From the NCBI GenBank assembly GCA_003562535.1, contig PWUP01000341.1:1-11860 (forward strand): 11,860 nt of DNA, read 5' to 3'. The DNA is from Gammaproteobacteria bacterium (lineage in GTDB: Bacteria > Pseudomonadota > Gammaproteobacteria > Competibacterales > Competibacteraceae). Positions 1 to 5,169 of the stretch are shown here, piece after piece (the stretch's first letter is position 1; the number at the start of each line of letters is the position of its first letter). Below the pieces are notes generated by a model. It was given only the letters and a program-made list of their open reading frames with translations, made no database searches and was not told where the DNA came from. The translations under genes and the position numbers were made by a program.

Positions 1-6
1 CCCCAA

Positions 7-27
7 CCCTCTCCCAAAGGGAGAGGG
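7..27. repeat. Perfect 9-bp palindrome, dispersed intergenic repeat type
   Basis: CCCTCTCCC and GGGAGAGGG form a perfect 9-bp inverted repeat around an AAA loop. Similar pyrimidine-rich/purine-rich palindromes are scattered between genes in many beta- and gammaproteobacterial genomes, which I recall rather than checked. It lies downstream of the broken Rpn-type gene. It could fold in RNA made from either strand, but no T-tract follows, so I call it a dispersed repeat rather than a terminator. Copy number cannot be judged from one window. Confidence 0.6.
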
Positions 28-96
28 AGCTTAAGGCAGGGGGTCTGAACGCTTACCCTACCAACAGGAACTGGATACCTTGCTGACGTTACACTT

Positions 97-339
97 TCAG
101 TTCTTCGATAAATCATAGTTTATTCCACTGCGCGGTATACCGGTCTGATCCTGAGCTTTGACATCGACAATACTGAGTTTGTCATCCAAGAACTCACGCT
201 CATTGACTATAGGGGTTGCCAATTCCTGACCGAGTACCGCATTAAGCAAGTGAATCAGCAGGTTTTGGTTGCTACGCGAACCGAGCAGGGCTTTGAACAC
301 GCAATCGACTTTGGGATCTATCGGGTGGCGTTGGGGCAT
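97..339 (-). pseudogene. Rpn-type PD-(D/E)XK nuclease/putative transposase, 5' remnant
   Basis: The 80-residue product matches the N-terminus of Rpn family (PDDEXK, formerly 'putative transposase') proteins: it opens MPQRHPIDPKVDCVFKALLG and later has EFLDDKLSIVDVKAQD. Intact members are about 290-310 residues. This one ends shortly after the first nuclease acidic motif (the D of VDVKA), so the following E-x-Q/K half of the active site and the whole C-terminal part are missing. The stretch between LATPIV and NEREFLDDK also looks about 8-9 residues shorter than in relatives, as expected from an in-frame deletion. The last 15 or so residues look unrelated. The ATG lies inside the 3' end of the kfrA-like gene (22-base overlap) with no clear ribosome binding site. 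I see a decayed gene; a functional small protein is unlikely. Confidence 0.75.
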
Positions 340-1349
340 GGGGTTACGGGTTGCGACTGGCGCAGTTGTTCCATGGTCTCTTCACTTTGAACTAATTGCT
401 GCTGCAAACGCTCATTGTCTCGGCTCAATGCCAGTTCCCGCTGATGCGCTTCAGCGGCGGTTTGTTCTAAACGGAGCAGCAACTCAGCCTGCTGAGCCAT
501 GCGGCCACGCAATTCGGCATACTGCTGCTCACTGTTGCGCCGAGCGTCACGTTCGTGCTGACAGGTTGCTTCTAAAGCCTGAAGTTGTTCTGTAACCCGC
601 TGTTCGCGCTCCTGCGCGACTTGTGTCCAACGCTGGCGGGTTTGATCCAACTCCTCATGCGCTTGTTGTTGCGCCTGCTGAGCTTGATCACGGGTGTACT
701 CCACCAGTTGCAGCAGACGTTCAATCTCAGCGGCATGATGTTGGCGTTCATCCAGCATGCGTTGCTCTTGCTGGGCTTGCCAGGTGGCTAACTCGTCGCG
801 GTGCCGGACTTCCAGTGCTTCAGCGGCTACCCGCGCTGCGTTTAACGAGGCTTCCAAACTGTTATGGCGTTCAGCCGCCGTGCGCAGTTCGGTTTCCAGA
901 TTGAGCCGGGTATGGCGTTCTTGTTCTAAAGCCTGCGTTTGTTCTGTGAGTTTATCGGTGAGTTCAGCCAACTGCTGGGTGAGTTCGCTGTGCGCCTGTT
1001 CCAAGCGTTGCAAACTGTACTGGGCGTCTTCTTGCGCTAAACGGGCGGTTTCCAATTCGCTGCGAAACGCCTCACGCTCTAACTCAAACAGAGCATGAGC
1101 CTCGCGGGTGGCTGACTGCCAAAAAGTCTCCAGAGCCGGCATCAAGCCTTCGGGCACGGTGGGCGGTAACGCAGGAACACTGGCCTCACGTCGTGCCTGC
1201 TGCCAGCGGCGTAAATGATTGGCAATCGTGGTATTAGAGCCACTGCCCAGTTGTTCGCGAATCCGCTGAATGGTGGGGTTTTCCCCACGGGATAATAACT
1301 CGTTCGCGCTGCGCGCCACATCGTCAAACGTAATACCGGTACGAGCCAT
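318..1349 (-). CDS. KfrA-like DNA-binding coiled-coil protein
   Basis: The 343-residue protein has two parts. Residues 1-50 form a helix-turn-helix of KfrA N-terminal type, with ITFDDVARSANELL followed by a segment rich in N/T/S and the NHLRRWQQ helix. After a Pro-rich linker (about 55-68), residues 85-335 are an almost unbroken Gln/Glu/Ala/Arg/Leu-rich coiled coil. Known KfrA proteins are plasmid-encoded, bind their own promoter and form extended multimers linked to plasmid stability. Chromosomal relatives such as this one have no settled role. I keep the ATG at 1349 because MARTGITFDDVA matches the usual family N-terminus, although no Shine-Dalgarno sequence precedes it. It follows the TRAP permease gene by 146 bases on the same strand, overlaps the Rpn remnant at its 3' end, and has a palindrome 21-51 bases upstream that could be its operator. 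A nucleoid- or DNA-organising role is inference. Confidence 0.85.
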   Translation of the reverse strand: MARTGITFDDVARSANELLSRGENPTIQRIREQLGSGSNTTIANHLRRWQQARREASVPALPPTVPEGLMPALETFWQSATREAHALFELEREAFRSELETARLAQEDAQYSLQRLEQAHSELTQQLAELTDKLTEQTQALEQERHTRLNLETELRTAAERHNSLEASLNAARVAAEALEVRHRDELATWQAQQEQRMLDERQHHAAEIERLLQLVEYTRDQAQQAQQQAHEELDQTRQRWTQVAQEREQRVTEQLQALEATCQHERDARRNSEQQYAELRGRMAQQAELLLRLEQTAAEAHQRELALSRDNERLQQQLVQSEETMEQLRQSQPVTPCPNATR

Positions 1350-1369
1350 AGAATTAATAAACAGTTACT

Positions 1370-1400
1370 CGCAGGACGACCACAGAGTAGCCGTCCTGCG
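1370..1400. promoter_or_regulatory. Palindrome upstream of the kfrA-like gene, possible operator
   Basis: CGCAGGACG (1370-1378) and CGTCCTGCG (1392-1400) are a perfect 9-bp inverted repeat with a 13-base centre, 21-51 bases before the kfrA-like start codon. KfrA proteins are known to repress their own promoters, so an operator is a natural reading. On the plus strand the repeat is followed by TTATTT, so a weak terminator is the alternative; no plus-strand gene ends here. On the minus strand no U-tract follows, which argues against it terminating the TRAP transcript. Confidence 0.4.
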
Positions 1401-1413
1401 TTATTTCAGACCC

Positions 1414-1439
1414 CCCCGTCCCAGAAGCACAGAACGGGG
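1414..1439. repeat. Short GC-rich inverted repeat between TRAP permease and kfrA-like genes
   Basis: CCCCGT (1414-1419) and ACGGGG (1434-1439) can form a 6-bp stem with a 14-base loop, 57-82 bases after the TRAP permease stop codon. No T-rich tract follows on either strand. It may help end or protect the transporter mRNA, but this is a weak call. Confidence 0.25.
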
Positions 1440-1495
1440 AACCAAAGCACTGGCTTATAGCCATTCAAGCGGATTACCGGATGTGCATAGCCCAC

Positions 1496-3706
1496 TCAAG
1501 CTGATCCATGCCTTGCTGGTGGTAGCGCAGTAGGCGCAAGCTTTTTCTGCAGCGTGAACACCGTAGCAGCAACAACCAGTCCAATGATATCCGATTGCAA
1601 ACCGCCCCCGATCATGGCCAGCGCCGCCGCGAGCACGATGATTCGCAACACGGGTTTAATGGGTCCAAAGAACCAACCCTGAATAGAGGAAGCCAGCAGA
1701 TAAATACCCAGAGCGGCAGTTAAAAAGGCATGCAGATTTTCATGCCATGCACCTTGCATCAGCAGTGGCGCCGAATAAAAGAACATAAACGGCACCACGA
1801 AGGCGGCAAGGCCGATTTTAAAGCTCTCCACACTGGTTCTCATCGGGTCGGAGCGGGCGATGGCCGCACCCGCATAAGCCGCTAGCGCTACGGGAGGCGT
1901 AATCGCCGACATGACCGCAAAATAGAAGATAAAGAAATGCGCGGTCAGTGGGTCAATGCCCATTTGAATCAAGCCCGGGGCAATCACGCTGGCCGCGACC
2001 GCATAGGCGGCTGTGGTCGGCATGCCCATGCCGAGAATAATCGACACACACATGGCAAAAAACAAGGCGAGCAGCTCGCTTTGGCCGGCCACAGCAAGCA
2101 ACATTGACGAAAAGCGTACCCCGATACCCGTCAGTGCAATAATCCCTACGATAATGCCTGCGGCTGCACAAACGGCCACCAATTGCAGCGACATTCTAGC
2201 GGCAATTTCCAGCGCGTACAAAATCGTCTTGGGCCCCATACGGAATGGCGTCAACCAGCTCACCACGGCGGCGGCAGCCATCGCTAGGGTACCGGCACGG
2301 ATCACGGAATAGCCCATGAACAGCGCCCCAATCAGAATCACAATCGGAATAAACAGAAAAGCCTGTTTGGCCATTTTAGCGAACTGGGGCAGCTCACTAC
2401 GCGGCAGACCGCGCATATTATTTTTCAGCGCTTCCTTGTCCACCATGAAATACACCGACAAAAAGTACAGTGCTGCAGGGATGATGGCGGCGATCACAAT
2501 ATCGGCATAGGCGATACCGGTAATCTCAGCCATGATAAAAGCGCCTGCACCCATGATGGGGGGCAAAATCTGGCCACCCGACGACGCTGCCGCTTCGATG
2601 GAGGCCGATGTCTGCGGTTTATACCCCACCCGTTTCATCAGTGGGATGGTCAGCGAGCCGGTGGACACCACATTACCCGCCGAAGTCCCGTTAATCATGC
2701 CCATGAGACCCGAAGAAAAGACGGCGACTTTGGCCGGTCCACCGCGAGCGCCGCCAGCGGCAGCGAAGGCGAAGTTCACGAAGTATTCACCCACACGGCT
2801 GGCCTGTAGAAAAGCCGCAAAGGTGATAAACAGAATAATATAGGTCGAGGAAACCGCCGTAGTGGGCCCGAGCACGCCGTTATCGGTATAAATAAAAGCA
2901 AAAAAGCGCGCCGGTGCGTAGCCGCGATGTTCGAGCACACCGGGCAACCAAGGGCCGACGAAGCCATAGAGGATAAACACCCCGACAATGATGACCAGCG
3001 CCAGCCCGGCTAATCGTCGCGTCAGCTCCAGAATCAGCAGGATACCGGCAATGGCCGCGTACATATCATTAGGGTGGGGAAACACTTGGGCGCGGAAGCG
3101 CAAAAACTCAGCATGCGCCATAATATACGCGCCGACCGCAATGGCGGCAATCACCAACAGCAGATCCGGCAAAGCCAGCTTGCAACGATCACGCGCCGGC
3201 GAGGTCCAAGACGCCAAAATGGCCAGTACGGTGCCGATAATAATCGGATAGCCAAAAGTCATTAGCATCTTGTCCGGGGGCGAACCCGTGGGGATACGGT
3301 CATTCGTGGCAATGGCAAAGGCGATTTGACCCAATGCGGTGAAAATGGCGACAGCCGCAGGCAAGAGCAATATCCATTCCAAGGGAGTGACGGGTTGCCG
3401 CTCACTGCCCTGTGGCGGAAATATGCGGGCTGAGAAAAAAATAAATCCGAGCGCTAATCCACCGGTGACGTGAACTAATCGGTAGATCCAAGTCTCTAGT
3501 GGATACACATTCATAACGCCGATGTGAAAAGCGGTGTAAAGCACACAGGCGGCTGTAAAAATTAGCCCTAGAGCGCCACTAAACGTCCGCTGATTGGTCA
3601 TAATGGGTTCAGCATCGACGCCAGCGGCAATATTGTCTGGTGGGCGTTTGGGGGTATCCGGCATATCGTCAACAGCCGCAGAGCCGGGTTGCGCTTTGGT
3701 GGTCAT
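1496..3706 (-). CDS. TRAP transporter fused permease (DctQM, 4TM/12TM)
   Basis: This 736-residue, highly hydrophobic protein is the membrane part of a tripartite ATP-independent periplasmic transporter. In the TAXI class the small (DctQ-like) and large (DctM-like) subunits are usually one chain, as here. Residues 1-40 are a polar, probably cytoplasmic tail; about 41-200 form the 4-helix DctQ-like part; about 215-730 the DctM-like part. Hallmark DctM loops are visible: GLMGMINGTSAGN (333-345), SSGGQILPPIMGAGAF (375-390), and later GMGMPTTAAYAVAASVIAPG and SAITPPVALAAYAG. Transport in the family is ion-driven secondary uptake (Na+ or H+). An AGAGGGA ribosome binding site stands 6 bases before the ATG, supporting this start. 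The solute-binding gene lies 137 bases upstream, across a terminator-like hairpin. The substrate cannot be read from the sequence. Confidence 0.93.
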   Translation of the reverse strand: MTTKAQPGSAAVDDMPDTPKRPPDNIAAGVDAEPIMTNQRTFSGALGLIFTAACVLYTAFHIGVMNVYPLETWIYRLVHVTGGLALGFIFFSARIFPPQGSERQPVTPLEWILLLPAAVAIFTALGQIAFAIATNDRIPTGSPPDKMLMTFGYPIIIGTVLAILASWTSPARDRCKLALPDLLLVIAAIAVGAYIMAHAEFLRFRAQVFPHPNDMYAAIAGILLILELTRRLAGLALVIIVGVFILYGFVGPWLPGVLEHRGYAPARFFAFIYTDNGVLGPTTAVSSTYIILFITFAAFLQASRVGEYFVNFAFAAAGGARGGPAKVAVFSSGLMGMINGTSAGNVVSTGSLTIPLMKRVGYKPQTSASIEAAASSGGQILPPIMGAGAFIMAEITGIAYADIVIAAIIPAALYFLSVYFMVDKEALKNNMRGLPRSELPQFAKMAKQAFLFIPIVILIGALFMGYSVIRAGTLAMAAAAVVSWLTPFRMGPKTILYALEIAARMSLQLVAVCAAAGIIVGIIALTGIGVRFSSMLLAVAGQSELLALFFAMCVSIILGMGMPTTAAYAVAASVIAPGLIQMGIDPLTAHFFIFYFAVMSAITPPVALAAYAGAAIARSDPMRTSVESFKIGLAAFVVPFMFFYSAPLLMQGAWHENLHAFLTAALGIYLLASSIQGWFFGPIKPVLRIIVLAAALAMIGGGLQSDIIGLVVAATVFTLQKKLAPTALPPARHGSA

Positions 3707-3754
3707 CGGAATCCCTCTCAGTTTGATGGGGATGAGATTTTAGGATTATGATTC

Positions 3755-3784
3755 AAAAAGGCCAGAGACGCTGTCGTCTCTGGC
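3755..3784 (-). terminator. Intrinsic terminator between TAXI binding protein and permease genes
   Basis: GCCAGAGACG (3761-3770) and CGTCTCTGGC (3775-3784) form a perfect 10-bp stem with a 4-base loop. Read on the minus strand, the stem is followed by C then five Ts. This is a classic Rho-independent terminator shape, placed after the solute-binding gene and about 50 bases before the permease start. As the permease normally depends on the same transcript, partial read-through that yields excess binding protein is the likely role. An extra permease promoter downstream is not excluded. Confidence 0.8.
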
Positions 3785-3801
3785 TGGCTGATACTGATGC
3801 G

Positions 3802-3827
3802 GCATAGCGGGGTACACCGCTTTATGC
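3802..3827 (-). repeat. Hairpin directly after the TAXI binding protein gene
   Basis: GCATA-GCGG (3802-3810) pairs with CCGC-TT-TATGC (3817-3827), giving two stacked stems of 5 and 4 bp with a 2-base bulge and a 6-base loop. It starts 17 bases beyond the binding protein stop codon and precedes the stronger terminator. No T-tract follows, so an mRNA 3'-end stabiliser is more likely than a terminator. Confidence 0.4.
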
Positions 3828-3843
3828 TGCTTTAAAGTTAGAG

Positions 3844-4827
3844 TTAATCCCGTAGATGAGCTGGGATGGTGATGCCTTGCTCCTCGTAGTAACGCACTGC
3901 ACCCGGATGGAAGGGCAGAAAACCATTATTTTCCCAGTTCTCAATTAATGTCGTTTTGGCCGCTGCATGAATCCGCATCATGCGCTCGTTATTTTCAAGT
4001 ACGAGTTTAGTGATTTCGTAGGCTAAGGTGTCGGGCATGTCGCGATGAGCCACTGCGAAGTTCCACATAGCCACTGAAGCGTCATCTTCGGTCTGGACGG
4101 TGTAGGTGCCAGCAGGGATGGTAAAATTGGCAACTTCTGGATAAGTTTCGAGAATTTTTGCGTGTTCTTCTGGAGAGAAGCCGAAAGTTTTTACATCGGC
4201 TTCAGCGGCAAGCTGCGAAAACGCCCCGATTGGCACACCGGCGGCAAATACAAAAGCGTCGATCAAACCGTCTTTAAGCTGGTTGGCGGCATCGGCGGCA
4301 CCCGTGTAGGAAATTCTTCGGGGCTGCACATCCAGGGTTTCCAGAAAACGCGGCCAGTAGGTTCCAGGCGTACCACCTGCGGGGCCAACGCTGACCCGTT
4401 TACCCGTCAGATCTCCCACGGAGTTGATCCCGGCATTACGCATGGCAATGCCATGAAATGGGGTTTCGTACATGGGAAATAAGGCGCGGACCTCTTTATG
4501 CTCCAGCCCTGGAGCCAATTCACTCTGGCCGACCCAAGCTTCATACATCGGCCCCATAGTCACCAAACCAATATTATGCTCGCCCGTTTGCACTAGAGTG
4601 ACGTTGTGCACCGGACCGCCGGTGACTTCACCGCTGGCGTTGATACCGAGTGATTCGCCGATAAAAGAAGCCAGGCCGTTACCGTAAACAAAGTACACGC
4701 CCCCCACACTGGCGGTACCAACCGTTAAATCACGCGGCCAACCTGTGCGATCTTGTGCTAGAGCCGCACCAGAGGCCAGCATCGCTCCAGCCGTGAGTCC
4801 TACGATAGTTTTGACGAGTGTATTCAT
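3844..4827 (-). CDS. TAXI family TRAP transporter solute-binding protein
   Basis: This 327-residue protein is the periplasmic receptor of the neighbouring fused TRAP permease. Residues 1-24 are a Sec signal peptide: KT near the start, a hydrophobic core GLTAGAMLASG, and an ALA cleavage site before QDRTG. The mature part shows TAXI features: a first strand with GTASVGGVYFVYGNGLA (37-53), GPAGGTPGTYWPRFLE in the middle, and the C-terminal NNGFLPFHPGAVRYYEEQGI. Length and order match the TRAP_TAXI family. The few characterised TAXI proteins bind small carboxylates or amino acids such as glutamate; the ligand here is unknown. The start at 4827 follows a strong GAGGAGGAG ribosome binding site, and a sigma70-type promoter lies upstream. 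It is the first gene of the transporter operon and divergent from the Amt-GGDEF-EAL gene. Confidence 0.93.
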   Translation of the reverse strand: MNTLVKTIVGLTAGAMLASGAALAQDRTGWPRDLTVGTASVGGVYFVYGNGLASFIGESLGINASGEVTGGPVHNVTLVQTGEHNIGLVTMGPMYEAWVGQSELAPGLEHKEVRALFPMYETPFHGIAMRNAGINSVGDLTGKRVSVGPAGGTPGTYWPRFLETLDVQPRRISYTGAADAANQLKDGLIDAFVFAAGVPIGAFSQLAAEADVKTFGFSPEEHAKILETYPEVANFTIPAGTYTVQTEDDASVAMWNFAVAHRDMPDTLAYEITKLVLENNERMMRIHAAAKTTLIENWENNGFLPFHPGAVRYYEEQGITIPAHLRD

Positions 4828-4845
4828 TTTAATGAGTCTCCTCCT

Positions 4846-4860
4846 CAGTTTTGTAAACTG
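4846..4860. repeat. Small inverted repeat in the TAXI leader
   Basis: CAGTTT and AAACTG form a 6-bp stem around TGT, just upstream of the GAGGAGGAG ribosome binding site of the TAXI gene. It would fold in the leader mRNA and might affect translation or serve as an operator half. It is short and AT-rich, so chance is quite possible. Confidence 0.25.
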
Positions 4861-4910
4861 GCTACTGCGCCAATATACATTAAGAATAGATGATTTTTTT
4901 AAGAAACCCG

Positions 4911-4939
4911 AATCTACCCAGAAATGGTTTATGAGTCAA
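4911..4939 (-). promoter_or_regulatory. Sigma70-type promoter for the TAXI-TRAP operon
   Basis: Read on the minus strand, TTGACT (4934-4939) is followed after exactly 17 bases by TAGATT (4911-4916): 5 of 6 and 4 of 6 matches to TTGACA and TATAAT at the ideal spacing. Transcription would start near 4904, giving a leader of about 77 bases that includes the strong ribosome binding site of the solute-binding gene. Confidence 0.5.
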
Positions 4940-4974
4940 CAAAAATCATCTTACCCTGCCCTGCACGGCTTATT

Positions 4975-4990
4975 TGGCGTAACGCTTGCA
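4975..4990 (+). promoter_or_regulatory. Sigma54-type (-24/-12) promoter element facing the Amt-signalling gene
   Basis: TGGCGTAACGCTTGCA matches the sigma54 consensus TGGCACGRNNNTTGCW: the GG (4976-4977) and GC (4988-4989) are separated by the required 10 bases, the full TGGC and TTGCA blocks are present, and only the three bases after TGGC differ. Transcription would start near 5001, leaving a leader of roughly 170 bases before the Amt fusion gene. The operon it faces encodes a sigma54 activator, which makes it more plausible. The NtrC-like dyads lie downstream of it, an unusual but not prohibitive place for an enhancer. Confidence 0.45.
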
Positions 4991-5088
4991 TCACTGCTGT
5001 GTGGTCTATGCATACTGGAGCCACGGTATGTTATGTCGTGACTTATGCTATGGATTTTTGCTATAACGACGGCTGAGTCCCTACACAA

Positions 5089-5103
5089 GCACAATGTTTG
5101 GGC
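5089..5103. promoter_or_regulatory. Imperfect NtrC-like site
   Basis: GCAC-N7-GGGC differs by one base from the NtrC-type dyad GCAC-N7-GTGC. It starts exactly 33 bases before the perfect dyad, about three helical turns, so both would face the same side of the DNA. The paired enhancers of E. coli glnA have a very similar spacing. Alone it would be too weak to call. Confidence 0.3.
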
Positions 5104-5121
5104 ATTGAATGAGGATTAAAC

Positions 5122-5136
5122 GCACTGTTTTAGTGC
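5122..5136. promoter_or_regulatory. NtrC-like palindromic binding site before the Amt-signalling gene
   Basis: GCACTGTTTTAGTGC is a perfect dyad of the form GCAC-N7-GTGC, the core of known NtrC sites; on the minus strand it reads TGCACTAAAACAGTGC, with the AT-rich centre typical of them. It lies 34-48 bases before the Amt start codon. It could bind chromosomal NtrC or the regulator encoded by the operon's second gene. The position suits repression or attenuation of a nearby sigma70 promoter as well as enhancer action on the sigma54 element. Confidence 0.4.
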
Positions 5137-5169
5137 AAAGAGATTATTAATGGACATTGAGGTGGCATC

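Larger units (their letters stand above)
4828..5169. other. Divergent regulatory region between TAXI-TRAP and Amt-signalling operons
   Basis: This 342-base AT-richer gap separates the start codons of the solute-binding protein (minus) and the Amt fusion protein (plus). From left to right it holds the TAXI ribosome binding site and a small inverted repeat (4846-4860), a sigma70-type minus-strand promoter (4911-4939), a sigma54-type plus-strand element (4975-4990), a possible plus-strand sigma70 promoter (GTGACT 5038-5043, 18-base gap, TATAAC 5062-5067), two NtrC-like dyads (5089-5103 and 5122-5136), and the GAGGTGG ribosome binding site (5159-5165). I see no convincing gene in it. Confidence 0.6.

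Noticed and set aside
1..113. Minus-strand open frame running off the left edge from 113
   Set aside because: Its translation passes through the palindromic repeat and gives the low-complexity peptide typical of such repeats, with no family likeness.
1370..1400. Rho-independent terminator of the TRAP operon
   Set aside because: On the minus strand the stem is followed by AGTAACTG, not a T-tract. The T-rich side faces the plus strand, where no gene ends.
5008..5023. Minus-strand TGGCTCCAGTATGCAT as a sigma54 promoter for the TRAP operon
   Set aside because: The GG and GC are separated by 9 bases instead of the required 10, and the site is far from the TAXI start. The sigma70-type pair at 4911-4939 explains that operon better.
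4931..5041. Plus-strand open frame of 36 codons (part of a longer frame from 4745) with a hydrophobic middle
   Set aside because: It has no ribosome binding site. The longer version overlaps the TAXI gene antisense, and the short one spans the divergent promoter region including the sigma54-type element. I see no family likeness.
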